From Anaerolineae bacterium (GTDB taxonomy: Bacteria; Chloroflexota; Anaerolineae; 4572-78; J111), in the NCBI GenBank assembly GCA_023151115.1, contig JAKLJP010000028.1, forward strand, positions 32,015 through 96,014: 64,000 bases of DNA, given 5' to 3'. Shown here one piece after another: positions 1-7,674 of the stretch (positions are counted from its first letter, which is position 1; the number at the start of each line of letters is the position of its first letter). Both the position numbers and the translations under genes were made by a program. The notes below the pieces were generated by a model, which saw nothing but the letters and a program-made list of their open reading frames with translations, did not search any database and was not told the origin of the DNA.

Positions 1-769
1 AATCGTCGCAGTAGGGATTGCTGACCGGGCTGATAAAACCGACCATCCCCAGCGAACCGGCCAGACGGTACACGCGCGCTTCGCCGTCCAGCTTGCCGTC
101 GTTGATAGGAAACAGCGGGCCTAATTCGGCTTCGATCCAGCTTTTGACCTCGTCGCTGGAAACATAATTTTCCAGTTGAATTTCAGTGGGGCCGGCAAAG
201 GGCATCAACTCAATAAAGCGGATTTGCCACGATTTTTCCAGGGTCAGCCGGGCCAGTTCGACGGCAGCATGGTCGTTGTAGCCACGGGTAATAACCGCAT
301 TGAGCTTGATGGGAGTCAAGCCGGCTTTTTCCGCCGCTTCGATGCCGGCCCAAGCTTTATCAAACGAGCCGAGTCGCATGATTTTAGCCAGTCCCTCTTT
401 ATTGAGGGAATCCACATGAATGTTGACCCGTTTTAATCCCGCCGCCGCCAAATCCTGGGCAATGTAGGGCAAACGGTAACCGTTGGTGGTCATCACCAAT
501 TGGTCTACCCCCTCAATTCGGGCCAGGCGGCGCACGATGTCTACCACATCCTGGCGGAGCGTCGGCTCTCCGCCAGTGAGCCGGACCTTGTTGAAGCCAA
601 CCTCTACGGCAGCGCGGACAACTTTTTCCAATTCCTCGGCTGTAAGCAGCTCCGAGCCAGGCACAAACATTAGCCCCTGCATCGGCATACAATAGACGCA
701 GCGTAAATTGCAGCGGTCGGTTAGAGACAAACGCAAATAATTTATTTCACGGCCAAAACTATCTTTCAC
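1..769 (-). CDS. moaA: GTP 3',8-cyclase MoaA (3' end outside the window)
   Basis: Radical SAM enzyme of the first step of molybdenum cofactor synthesis, turning GTP into 3',8-cyclo-GTP. Read from the reverse strand, the protein begins VKDSFGREINYLRLSLTDRC and carries the radical SAM motif C-x3-C-x2-C at C20, C24 and C27, then the SAM-binding TGGEPTLR. The last visible residues, FISPVSNPYCDD, are the start of the C-terminal second-cluster motif, so about 70 residues lie beyond position 1. The GTG at 769 is chosen because AGGAG lies 9 nt upstream and no in-frame ATG fits the family N terminus better. No other cofactor gene is in view. Confidence 0.93.
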   Translation of the reverse strand, partial: MKDSFGREINYLRLSLTDRCNLRCVYCMPMQGLMFVPGSELLTAEELEKVVRAAVEVGFNKVRLTGGEPTLRQDVVDIVRRLARIEGVDQLVMTTNGYRLPYIAQDLAAAGLKRVNIHVDSLNKEGLAKIMRLGSFDKAWAGIEAAEKAGLTPIKLNAVITRGYNDHAAVELARLTLEKSWQIRFIELMPFAGPTEIQLENYVSSDEVKSWIEAELGPLFPINDGKLDGEARVYRLAGSLGMVGFISPVSNPYCDD

Positions 770-862
770 AGGGGCGTTCTCCTCATCTGGCTAATGTTAC
801 TATCCGGCTTGGAAACTGGGCGAAGTACATCCAAAGCTGTTCCGAGATTTAAATCAGTCAAA

Positions 863-913
863 ACGTGTTGCGTCTTGCGTGTTCCGTTCGTCTTTACGCA
901 AGACGCAACACGT
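863..913. repeat. Repetitive hairpin, word gcgtcttgcgt
   Basis: Perfect 18-bp stem (863-880 pairs with 896-913) around a 15-nt loop. Each arm holds the word ttgcgt twice. The same word recurs at 22848-22914, 24313-24364 and 48278-48333. The element lies about 95 bp upstream of moaA and is not followed by a T run. Confidence 0.85.
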
Positions 914-1062
914 AATACGAATTGAATAACCATTTTGTTGGAACTGGCTGACAGTTTAGTTGTACAATATTTTTATCAATTGCGCTAGTGACAAAAAGCC
1001 CCGATTGCCAGGCGATTTGTCACCCAACTGCCGGCGATATGTTATTATAACATAACCCTTTT

Positions 1063-1094
1063 GATTAAAAAAACCGGGTAGGGCTGGCCGGTTT
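1063..1094 (-). terminator. Terminator of the SufR-like gene
   Basis: AAACCGG (1071-1077) pairs with CCGGTTT (1088-1094). Read on the minus strand, the stem-loop is followed by a run of seven T, about 60 bp past the stop codon of the regulator. Confidence 0.7.
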
Positions 1095-1153
1095 CATTTA
1101 GATTCCTTGACGATATTTTTTCAATCAAGGCGGGTGTGCTACAATAGGCCCGC

Positions 1154-1822
1154 TCAGCACGGGTCCAAAATTAGCTCAATCGGCTTAGAAATACGGTAGG
1201 TGCAGTGGTCGTCGTCGGTGGTCAGGCAGGCCACGCGGGCCGGCGTGGTGGCAAGCATGGAACTGATAATCTGTTTGTCCAGCAGACAAACCTCGGCGTG
1301 GTTTTTGGCTACCTGGCGGTAAGGACAGGAATAAGCGTGGATCATGTAGTTATTTTCTCGGCTCTCCCAATCCACCACAAAACCCTTGGCCGATAAGAAC
1401 GCAATTACTTCGTCCAGCCGCTCTTCAAAGGTTTGATTTTCACGCGGCGGGGGCGCTTCGCTGGCCAGGCGTTGAGCAATGTTGCTAAAAATCTGGCGCA
1501 GGCCGTCCTGGCCCAACTGGTGGGTTAGCTCTGCCAGCAGGTAATCGGTCAACCCATAGTAATCTACCGGGAAAAGCTCGTCGGCGGCCTGGGTAAGCTG
1601 ATAAACTTGAGAAGGCCGGCCCGGCCCGCTCTGGCGGCGGATGGTGGACGACAAAATTAGATTTTCAGCTTGCAAAACGTTGAGATGGTGCCGCACGGCC
1701 ATCGGCGTTAAATTGACGGCTGCTGCCAGTTCCTCAACCGTAGCCTGTCCCTTTTCTTTAAGAAACTCAATAATTTGTTGCCGTGTTGCTTGCATGGGTA
1801 GTTTTTTAGACAGATGAGCCAA
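1154..1822 (-). CDS. SufR-like winged-helix regulator with Fe-S cysteines
   Basis: Transcription regulator of the COG2345/SufR type. Residues 20-75 form a winged helix (TVEELAAAVNLTPMAVRHHL, then GPGRPSQVYQLT). The C-terminal part holds C166, C179 and C207 in the family context (SCPYRQVAKNHAEVC, DDHCTYRIS), with C199 and C222 extra. The C-x12-C spacing is that of SufR repressors, which bind a [4Fe-4S] cluster and sense Fe-S or redox status; cluster binding here is inferred. The frame opens with TTG at 1822; ATG at 1795 (residue 10) is an alternative, and neither has a clear ribosome site. It is divergent from the complex I genes, with a well-formed promoter on each strand between them. Confidence 0.85.
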   Translation of the reverse strand: MAHLSKKLPMQATRQQIIEFLKEKGQATVEELAAAVNLTPMAVRHHLNVLQAENLILSSTIRRQSGPGRPSQVYQLTQAADELFPVDYYGLTDYLLAELTHQLGQDGLRQIFSNIAQRLASEAPPPRENQTFEERLDEVIAFLSAKGFVVDWESRENNYMIHAYSCPYRQVAKNHAEVCLLDKQIISSMLATTPARVACLTTDDDHCTYRISKPIELILDPC

Positions 1823-1837
1823 TAATGAAAGACCGAA

Positions 1838-1879
1838 GACCGGGGACGGCAGACCGGGAATTGTCCTCCGTCCCCGGTC
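1838..1879. repeat. Hairpin, word gaccgggga
   Basis: GACCGGGGACGG (1838-1849) pairs perfectly with 1868-1879. The word gaccgggga is also the unit of the hairpin at 35603-35673. Here it falls in the 5' leader of the SufR-like gene, between the predicted transcription start and the start codon. Confidence 0.75.
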
Positions 1880-1882
1880 AAA

Positions 1883-1911
1883 ATTATACCATAGTCCACA
1901 AGTGAAATCAA
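1883..1911 (-). promoter_or_regulatory. Sigma70-type promoter for the SufR-like gene
   Basis: On the minus strand TTGATT (1911-1906), a 17-bp spacer, and a perfect TATAAT (1888-1883). The spacer contains TGTGGACTATGG, related to the CACTGTGGTATAG in the opposing promoter, which suggests one regulator acts on both. Confidence 0.7.
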
Positions 1912-1950
1912 TTTTATTATAATAGATATAATATTAATTATCAAAAATAG

Positions 1951-1978
1951 TTGACAAATTAGACCACTGTGGTATAGT
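1951..1978 (+). promoter_or_regulatory. Promoter of the nuo genes with inverted repeat
   Basis: TTGACA (1951-1956), a 16-bp spacer and TATAGT (1973-1978). An inverted repeat ACCAC-t-GTGGT (1963-1973) fills the end of the spacer and touches the -10 box, a position where a bound protein would block RNA polymerase. The SufR-like regulator is the obvious candidate (inference). Between here and the gene, 2022-2050 carries a one-armed repetitive stretch (actgatcactgaccactg). Confidence 0.7.
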
Positions 1979-2078
1979 TAAGCCTGTGAAAAAAAGGACA
2001 AAAACCAGTAAACAAATCAGACTGACTACTGATCACTGACCACTGTTCACTATTCTTTCAGGAGGATAAGCGTCGAAG

Positions 2079-4565
2079 ATGACTGTAGAGCTGCTTCCCA
2101 CCAACGGCCTCGAAGAAGAAGAGGACTTTGAAGAAATTCCCGCAGAGTTAAAACAAAACGTTTTTTTGGCGAAGCTGGACGGTTTATACAACTGGGGCCG
2201 GGCTTATTCGTTGTGGCCGCTCACCTTTGGGCTGGCCTGCTGCGCCATCGAGATGATTGCCACCGGCGCGGCCCGCTACGACCAGGACCGCTTTGGCGCG
2301 GCGCTCTATCGGGCCAGCCCGCGTCAGGCCGATTTTATGATTGTTTCCGGCACGGTCACCAAAAAGATGGTTCCCCAGATTGTACGCATTTTTAACCAAA
2401 TGCCGGAGCCAAAGTATGTCATCAGCATGGGCGCCTGCGCCACCGGCGGCGGCCCCTTCAAAGAGGGGTACAATGTCGTTTCCGGGATTGACAAATACAT
2501 TCCGGTGGATGTCTATGTGCCCGGTTGCCCGCCGACTCCGCAAGCTTTGCTGCAAGGCATCATCAAGCTGCAAGAGAAGATCAAAGGCCAATCCATCAAA
2601 ACCGTGCCCTGGTATCGCAAAGAAGAGGAAATGGCCGCCATTCCGGTGCCTATTCTTGGGCCGGATATTATTGACCCGCGCCAACTCCCGCAGATTAAAG
2701 AGTATGTCAAAAAAGCCCGCCAGCAGGGCAATGTCCAGGTGGCCGATACCGGCCCCAAGCCGCGTCCCAAACGAGTGGTCAAGCCGCCCAAAGTGCCCAC
2801 CTGGGATGTCACACCTGCGGAAAGTGCAGCCGCTTTAGCGAATAATATTAATGAGGGCTTGCAGGCTCAGGCCGTTACCGCCGAAGCAGACACGCTGGTG
2901 GTGGCCCGTGAGCATTTGCTGGCCTTTGGCGAATATGTGCGTGACAAGTTAGGCTATGAACTGCTGAGCAACGTGACCGGTGTAGATTATATAGGCCGCG
3001 AGGGCGACCGCTTTGAGGTGGTTTACCACGCTTACAGCATCAGCCAGCCCGACAAACCGGGCCTGGTGTTCAAAGCCCGCGCCCCCGAATCGAATCCTGA
3101 ACTGCCGTCGCTGTATGGCCTGTGGAAAACATGTTATCTGCAAGAGCGCGAAATTTACGATTTGTACGGTATCAATTTCACCGGCCATCCTAACATGAAA
3201 CGCATTTTGCTGTGGGATGATTTTTACGGCCACCCCATGCGCAAGGATTACGAAGAAGCGTATTATGAGGAGCCGGTCAAACCTTTCACCAGCCGCTGGC
3301 CCGGCGGCCACCACGAGCGGATTGAAAGCCAGAATCCTTTTGGTCATAACGTGATTTACCCCAAAGATTGGGACGTGGACAAGTGGGCCCCCGATACGTT
3401 TGAAGATTACCTGGAACACGTCATCGAAGCCCGCGATGTGAAGGACACCACCGATTTTGAGAGCGACCGGATTGTGATCAACCTGGGGCCGCACCACCCC
3501 AGCACCCACGGTGTGTTCCGCATGGTCGTCACCCTGGAAGGGGAAACCATTGTGGATTTGGAGCCGGTGTTAGGCTACCTGCACCGCAACCATGAAAAAA
3601 TTGGCGAGCGCAACGGCTGGCTGATGAATATGCCCTTCACCGACCGGCTAGATTATTTCAACTCGATGCAGAACAACTGGGGCTACGCCCTGGTGGTGGA
3701 GAAACTGGCGCAAATCCAGGTGCCGGAGCGAGCCGAGTACATCCGGGTGATTATGGCCGAAATCAACCGCGTTTTCAGTCACCTGTCGCTGGTCGGCTTT
3801 TTGATGAACGACCTGGGCGCGCTGGCGACGCCGCTGTTCTACGCCTTTGAGGCCCGTGAGCGGGTGCTTGACCTGTTTGAAGAAGCCAGCGGCTCGCGTA
3901 TGATGTGCAATTATATGCGCTTCGGCGGGGTGGCTTATGATGTCAGCGATGACTGGCTCAAACGGGCCGAAGCCGCCGCCGATATGCTGAAACACTCGTT
4001 GGAGGAAATGGACACCCTGGTCACGGGCAATGAGATTGTGCTGTCGCGAACCAAAGATGTCGGCTACCTGTCCGCCGAAGATTTGATCAGTCACGGTGTG
4101 ACCGGCCCCATGCTGCGCGCCGCCGGTGTCAAGTACGATATCCGCAAAGTTGAGCCGTACGGCATCTACGACCGCTTTGATTTCGACATTCCCATTCAAA
4201 CCGATAGCGATGTCTTTGCCCGCTTCTACCAACGCATTCTGGAAGCGCGGGAAAGCCTGCGGATTTTGGACCAGGCTTTCAAGGGCATCAAAGAAACCCA
4301 ACCGGGCGACATCCTGGGCGGCAAGGCGTCGTACACCATCCGCGTGCCGGCCGGAGAAGCCTACGCCCGGATCGAGCACTCCAAAGGCGAACTGGGCTAT
4401 TACATTGTCAGCAACGGCTCCGGCAATCCCTGGCGCTATCGGGTGCGCTCGCCTTCTTACATCAACCTCAATGCCCTGGCCGACATGTGCAAGGGCGGCA
4501 AAGTAGCCGATACCATCGTGACGCTAGGCGCGATAGATATTGTTCTAGGGGAGGTAGACCGCTAA
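2079..4565 (+). CDS. nuoBCD: NADH-quinone oxidoreductase NuoB-C-D fusion
   Basis: Three subunits of the complex I peripheral arm in one 828-residue chain. Residues 1-180 are NuoB: CC at 54-55 plus C120 and C150 (VPGCPPTP) are the four ligands of cluster N2. A Pro/Lys-rich linker follows, then NuoC at about 290-440 with the motif [16 protein letters not shown], then NuoD at about 457-828 ([23 protein letters not shown]). NuoD lacks the CxxC pairs of [NiFe] hydrogenases, so this is complex I and not a group 4 hydrogenase. NuoCD fusions are common in Proteobacteria; a B-C-D fusion is less usual. AGGAGG stands 14 bases before ATG 2079. The next gene overlaps by one base. The membrane subunits and NuoE, F and G are not beside it. 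Confidence 0.93.
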   Translation: MTVELLPTNGLEEEEDFEEIPAELKQNVFLAKLDGLYNWGRAYSLWPLTFGLACCAIEMIATGAARYDQDRFGAALYRASPRQADFMIVSGTVTKKMVPQIVRIFNQMPEPKYVISMGACATGGGPFKEGYNVVSGIDKYIPVDVYVPGCPPTPQALLQGIIKLQEKIKGQSIKTVPWYRKEEEMAAIPVPILGPDIIDPRQLPQIKEYVKKARQQGNVQVADTGPKPRPKRVVKPPKVPTWDVTPAESAAALANNINEGLQAQAVTAEADTLVVAREHLLAFGEYVRDKLGYELLSNVTGVDYIGREGDRFEVVYHAYSISQPDKPGLVFKARAPESNPELPSLYGLWKTCYLQEREIYDLYGINFTGHPNMKRILLWDDFYGHPMRKDYEEAYYEEPVKPFTSRWPGGHHERIESQNPFGHNVIYPKDWDVDKWAPDTFEDYLEHVIEARDVKDTTDFESDRIVINLGPHHPSTHGVFRMVVTLEGETIVDLEPVLGYLHRNHEKIGERNGWLMNMPFTDRLDYFNSMQNNWGYALVVEKLAQIQVPERAEYIRVIMAEINRVFSHLSLVGFLMNDLGALATPLFYAFEARERVLDLFEEASGSRMMCNYMRFGGVAYDVSDDWLKRAEAAADMLKHSLEEMDTLVTGNEIVLSRTKDVGYLSAEDLISHGVTGPMLRAAGVKYDIRKVEPYGIYDRFDFDIPIQTDSDVFARFYQRILEARESLRILDQAFKGIKETQPGDILGGKASYTIRVPAGEAYARIEHSKGELGYYIVSNGSGNPWRYRVRSPSYINLNALADMCKGGKVADTIVTLGAIDIVLGEVDR

Positions 4566-5848
4566 TGTTTGGACTGGGCGTGGTCAAAGGCTTGGGGATT
4601 ACCCTCAAGCACTTCATTGAAACGTATGTGGACGACATCAAGTATTTCTATTTTCCCCGCAGCGCGACCAGCCAGGAAGCGTTTGCCCGGCGGCAGGGGC
4701 CGCAAGGACGGGGCATCTTTACCGTCGAATACCCGGAAATGAAGCTGCAAACGCCGGAGAATTTCCGCTTTTTGCCCTTCCTGATTACCGACTTTGACGT
4801 GCCAAAAGATAGCCCTGAGTATGATCGGGCCAAAGCCCTGGAGCTAAACCGCTGCACCAGTTGCGGTATTTGCGCCAAAGTTTGCCCGCCGCAGTGTATC
4901 TGGATTGTCCGCACTGACGACCCCAAAACGGGCAAGCCGATTCCGCAGCCGGCCGAGTTTTACATTGACACCGATATCTGCATGAACTGCGGTTACTGCG
5001 CCGAGTTTTGCCCCTTTGACGCCATCAAGATGGACCACGATTTTGAGCTGGCCGATTACGAGCGCGAGGTCGGCCACATTCACGATCTGGACCGGCTGCT
5101 CAAGCCGATTAGCTACTATGCGGCCATCCGGCCCACCTGGAACGCCAAAGAAGAGGCCGCTCGCCGCGCTGCCGAGGAAGAGAAGGAGCGCAAGGCCGCC
5201 GAAAAGGCCGCCGGAAGAGCGCCTGCGCCAGCCGCGGCGGCTGCCCCGGCTGCTGAGGCTGCGGCTCCAGTGGAAACCGGCGCTCCGCCAGCCGCTCCGG
5301 CCGCCAAGAAAACGCCGGAGGAAATCAAGGCTCAACGCGAGGCCATGCTGGCCAGGCGTCAGGCAAAAGCGACCGGCGAGTCCGCTCCCGAAACTCCGCC
5401 CGCCGCAGAGCCGGAAGTACCCGCCCCGGCCAAACGCTCACCCGAAGAAATCAAGGCGCAGCGGGAAGCCATGATGGCCAAACGCGCTCAACGGGCGGCC
5501 GGTGGCGCTGTTGAGGCTGATGGGGAGGAGGCTAAGGCTGAGGCTGAGGCTAAGGTTGAAGCAGCCCCGCCGGTTCGGGCGCAGGCTTCGGCTGCGCCCG
5601 ATGATTTAAAGGTGATCGAGGGGATTGGCCCCAAAATAGCTACTTTGCTCAACTCGGCCGGGATTACCACTTTTGCCCAATTGGCCGAAACCGAGGTTAG
5701 CCGGTTGGAGCAGCTTTTGGTAGAGGCCAACCTGCGCCGCCTGGCCGACCCGGCTACCTGGCCGGAGCAGGCCAAGTTGGCCGCCGCCGGTGATTGGGAG
5801 GCTTTCAAGGCGTTGACCGATCAGCTCAAGGGAGGCCGGCGGGTGTAA
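4565..5848 (+). CDS. nuoI: NuoI ferredoxin subunit with C-terminal helix-hairpin-helix domain
   Basis: Carries two [4Fe-4S] clusters toward the quinone site. Two C-x2-C-x2-C-x3-CP motifs start near residues 97 (CTSCGICAKVCP) and 139 (CMNCGYCAEFCP). NuoI normally ends soon after; this 427-residue protein continues with about 150 residues rich in Ala, Pro, Glu and Lys that include two copies of a near-identical 17-residue unit (SPEEIKAQREAM), and closes with a domain from about 346 to 427 (LKVIEGIGPKIATLLNSAGI) of the helix-hairpin-helix type found in DNA-binding and flap-nuclease-like proteins. Start is ATG 4565, overlapping the nuoBCD stop by one base. What the tail binds is unknown; it may be a protein-protein module. 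Confidence 0.88.
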   Translation: MFGLGVVKGLGITLKHFIETYVDDIKYFYFPRSATSQEAFARRQGPQGRGIFTVEYPEMKLQTPENFRFLPFLITDFDVPKDSPEYDRAKALELNRCTSCGICAKVCPPQCIWIVRTDDPKTGKPIPQPAEFYIDTDICMNCGYCAEFCPFDAIKMDHDFELADYEREVGHIHDLDRLLKPISYYAAIRPTWNAKEEAARRAAEEEKERKAAEKAAGRAPAPAAAAAPAAEAAAPVETGAPPAAPAAKKTPEEIKAQREAMLARRQAKATGESAPETPPAAEPEVPAPAKRSPEEIKAQREAMMAKRAQRAAGGAVEADGEEAKAEAEAKVEAAPPVRAQASAAPDDLKVIEGIGPKIATLLNSAGITTFAQLAETEVSRLEQLLVEANLRRLADPATWPEQAKLAAAGDWEAFKALTDQLKGGRRV

Positions 5849-5851
5849 TTG

Positions 5852-5892
5852 TTGGAAGGTTGAAAATCTTTTCCATCCTTCCAGCCTTCCAA
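5852..5892. repeat. Imperfect repetitive hairpin, word ttggaagg
   Basis: Left arm TTGGAAGGTTGAAAA and right arm ending CCTTCCAGCCTTCCAA; the right arm repeats the word ccttcca. It lies between nuoI and the next gene of the same operon. Confidence 0.6.
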
Positions 5893-5914
5893 TTTACCAG
5901 ATGGAGGAACTTTG

Positions 5915-6385
5915 ATGCTGACTTACATTGCTTTAACTATTGGATTAATGGGTCTTTTTATGGCCTGGCGCGCCGGGCGCAAAAACAGCGAGTTGCAGGA
6001 GCGCATCGCTCAGGTCAATAGCCGGGTTTACAACCTGCGGCGCGAAATGCAGGAATCCCAGGAAAAGACCGAGCAGGAATTGATGACCTTGAAGTTTCAA
6101 CTGCTTAAGGCGCAGGGTGAGCTAAAAATTACGCCGGAGATGAAGATGCAAGAAATTGTGGCGGTTCATCCCCAGGCGCAGCAAGTGCTGGCCGGGTTTC
6201 ATCTAGGCGGCTGCTCAAGCTGTTCGTTTGATCCGCACCAATCGCTAGGCGAAGTGGCGGCGGTTAATGGCCGTGAACTGGAACCGATTTTGGTGGCGCT
6301 CAACAGCCTGATTGTGGAAAGCAATGGCAATGGGTTTGTTTCCCCCGAAAAGTTGAAAACCCCCAATATTCAACTCCATTTCTAA
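5915..6385 (+). CDS. Membrane-anchored coiled-coil protein with DUF1858-like domain
   Basis: Residues 1-18 form one membrane segment, 25-70 a charged coiled coil, and 75-133 a compact domain resembling DUF1858/ScdA N-terminal modules (MKMQEIVAVHPQAQQVLAGF, then GGCSSCSF with C100 and C103). Such domains carry a redox-active or cluster-binding Cys pair and often sit next to Fe-S or hybrid-cluster proteins. ATG 5915 is preferred over the in-frame TTG three bases earlier because GGAGGA lies six bases upstream of it. It follows nuoI in the same direction, so a role in assembly or redox sensing of the nuo products is possible but unproven. Confidence 0.7.
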   Translation: MLTYIALTIGLMGLFMAWRAGRKNSELQERIAQVNSRVYNLRREMQESQEKTEQELMTLKFQLLKAQGELKITPEMKMQEIVAVHPQAQQVLAGFHLGGCSSCSFDPHQSLGEVAAVNGRELEPILVALNSLIVESNGNGFVSPEKLKTPNIQLHF

Positions 6386-6420
6386 ACTTTTTGTAACGAT
6401 TGACTGACCGCTATATCAAA

Positions 6421-6480
6421 GGCTAAGGCTAAGATTGATTTGATTGATTTCATACCCTTAGCCTAAGACTCAGCCTTGAG
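6421..6480. repeat. Repetitive hairpin, word ggctaag
   Basis: GGCTAAGGCTAAG on the left, CTTAGCCTAAGACTCAGCC on the right, with a short tandem gattgattt in the loop. It lies between the nuo operon and the arsR promoter. Confidence 0.7.
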
Positions 6481-6511
6481 GTGGGTGGTTACATTTTTAA
6501 GGTTTGATCTA

Positions 6512-6567
6512 TTGACAAATCAGGTATATCGAGTTAATATATAGACATATTTATAATTGTCTATATA
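6512..6567 (+). promoter_or_regulatory. arsR promoter with perfect palindromic operator
   Basis: TTGACA (6512-6517), 17-bp spacer, TAATAT (6535-6540). A perfect inverted repeat overlaps the -10 box and the predicted transcription start: TATATAGACA (6538-6547), 10-bp spacer, TGTCTATATA (6558-6567). It ends at the base before ATG 6568. This arrangement is typical of an autoregulated ArsR-family repressor. Confidence 0.82.
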
Positions 6568-6915
6568 ATGGCAGGATTCATGAGCGGTTTTGATATGGTT
6601 GCCTTTTGCAAGGCGTTAGGCGACGAAACCCGGCAGCGAATTTTAGAAATATTGCAAACCGAAGGCGAAAAGTGTGTCGGTGATTTGGTGGATGCTTTTA
6701 ATGTCTCTCAGCCGACCATCTCCCACCACCTCAATTTTCTCAAGCAGGCTAACCTGGTCGCCAGCCGCCGGGAAGGCAAGCAAATTTATTACAGCGCCAA
6801 CCAGGAAAATATTGTTGAATGTTGCGGCATGCTCTTTACCAAGTTTGTCCCCACCCAGATCAATTTACAGGAGTTTGTTGAGTCAGAAGAGGTGAAGATA
6901 GTGGATGGTAGATAG
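6568..6915 (+). CDS. arsR: ArsR-family metalloregulator
   Basis: Winged-helix repressor of 115 residues: ALGDETRQRILEIL, a recognition segment FNVSQPTISHHLNFLKQANL and a wing SRREGKQIYY. The usual ELCVCDL inducer motif appears as EKCVGDL, with C36 but no second Cys; C14 and the pair C85-C86 could complete a thiolate site. The neighbouring arsM makes arsenite the likely effector (inference). ATG 6568 abuts the operator; ATG 6580 is an alternative start. The last codons (KIVDGR) lie inside the repetitive hairpin that follows, which also supplies the stop codon. Confidence 0.85.
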   Translation: MAGFMSGFDMVAFCKALGDETRQRILEILQTEGEKCVGDLVDAFNVSQPTISHHLNFLKQANLVASRREGKQIYYSANQENIVECCGMLFTKFVPTQINLQEFVESEEVKIVDGR

Positions 6916-6976
6916 TGGATAGAAGATAGCGGAAAATTGTTTTCCTTCTATCATCCATCTACTATCTTCTATCCAC
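6894..6976. repeat. Repetitive hairpin, words gtagatagtggat and agaagatag
   Basis: Long imperfect hairpin of ata/gat-rich words (gatagtggatggtagatagtggatag) and their complement on the right (cttctatcatccatctactatcttctatcc). It starts inside arsR and provides its stop codon. Confidence 0.75.
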
Positions 6977-7003
6977 GCTTCTTCGCCTCTTTTTTTATCA
7001 TAT

Positions 7004-7030
7004 CATATAGATATATTTATATATTTACAT
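7004..7030 (+). promoter_or_regulatory. Possible second ArsR site before the methyltransferases
   Basis: ATATAGATATATTTATA resembles one half plus spacer of the operator at 6538-6567 (ATATAGACATATTTATA) and ends about 20 bp before the methyltransferase start. The second half site is poorly preserved. Confidence 0.4.
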
Positions 7031-7050
7031 TTATGAAAGGAAATAAATGA

Positions 7051-7674
7051 ATGAGCAGTAAAGTTTATTTTGACCAGATTGCCCAGCAGTGGGACCAAAT
7101 GCAGCAAAGCTTCTTCTCCGATACCGTGCGCGAGAAGGCTTTGGCTACTGCCGGAGTGCGGGCCGGCCAGGTGGCGGCAGATATTGGCGCGGGCAGCGGC
7201 TTTATTACGGCTGGGCTGCTGGGTCGGGGGTTGAAAGTAATTGCCGTTGACCAATCTGAAGCCATGCTGGCAGAGATGGGCCAGAAGTTTGGCGAGACGG
7301 CCGAGATTGATTATCGCCGGGGTGATGCCGAGGCTCTGCCTCTGGCCGATGCGGAGGTGGATTACACCTTTGCCAACATGTATCTCCATCACGTTGAGTC
7401 GCCGGGAGAGGCAATCAAAGAGATGGTTCGCATTCTCAAGCCGGGCGGCAAGCTGGTCATCACCGACCTGGACGAGCATACCCACGAATTTTTGCGCCAG
7501 GAACAGTACGACCGCTGGCTGGGGTTTAAGAGATTAGAGATTAGAGATTGGTTTATTGCCGCCGGTTTAAAGAACGTGGCGGTAGTAGACTCCGAGGAAA
7601 AATGCTGCGGTACGTCGTGCTGCGGCGGCGAAAAAGCAACTATTTCTATTTTTGTAGCCTCAGGAGAAAAATAA
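7051..7674 (+). CDS. Class I SAM methyltransferase with Cys-rich C terminus
   Basis: 207 residues with a Rossmann methyltransferase fold: motif I ADIGAGSGF, acidic motif II AVDQSEAML, and LKPGGKLVITDLDEH. The C terminus carries a thiolate-rich stretch (EEKCCGTSCCGG) like those of proteins that bind soft metals or metalloids. It lies between arsR and arsM and overlaps arsM by one base, so a part in arsenic handling is likely, but the substrate cannot be named. AAGG precedes ATG 7051. Bases 7527-7548 (residues about 159-166, KRLEIRDW) match the repeat word agattagagattgg found in hairpins at 40088 and 46560. Confidence 0.8.
   Translation: MSSKVYFDQIAQQWDQMQQSFFSDTVREKALATAGVRAGQVAADIGAGSGFITAGLLGRGLKVIAVDQSEAMLAEMGQKFGETAEIDYRRGDAEALPLADAEVDYTFANMYLHHVESPGEAIKEMVRILKPGGKLVITDLDEHTHEFLRQEQYDRWLGFKRLEIRDWFIAAGLKNVAVVDSEEKCCGTSCCGGEKATISIFVASGEK

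Larger units (their letters stand above)
770..1153. other. Intergenic region between moaA and the SufR-like gene
   Basis: No gene is seen in these 384 bases. They hold the repetitive hairpin at 863-913, a perfect 15-bp AT-rich palindrome (atgttattataacat) at 1039-1053 of unknown role, and a terminator for the upstream minus-strand gene at 1063-1094. The moaA promoter must lie here, but no convincing -35/-10 pair was identified. Confidence 0.6.

Noticed and set aside
2341..2838. 165-codon frame inside NuoB
   Set aside because: Arg/Ser/Pro-rich shadow frame of the NuoB coding sequence.
3648..4379. 243-codon open frame antisense to NuoD
   Set aside because: Overlaps the conserved NuoD region completely; no ribosome site or domain.
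3450..4565. NuoD part as a group 4 [NiFe] hydrogenase large subunit
   Set aside because: The two CxxC metal-binding motifs are absent, while the complex I motif GPHHPSTHG is present.
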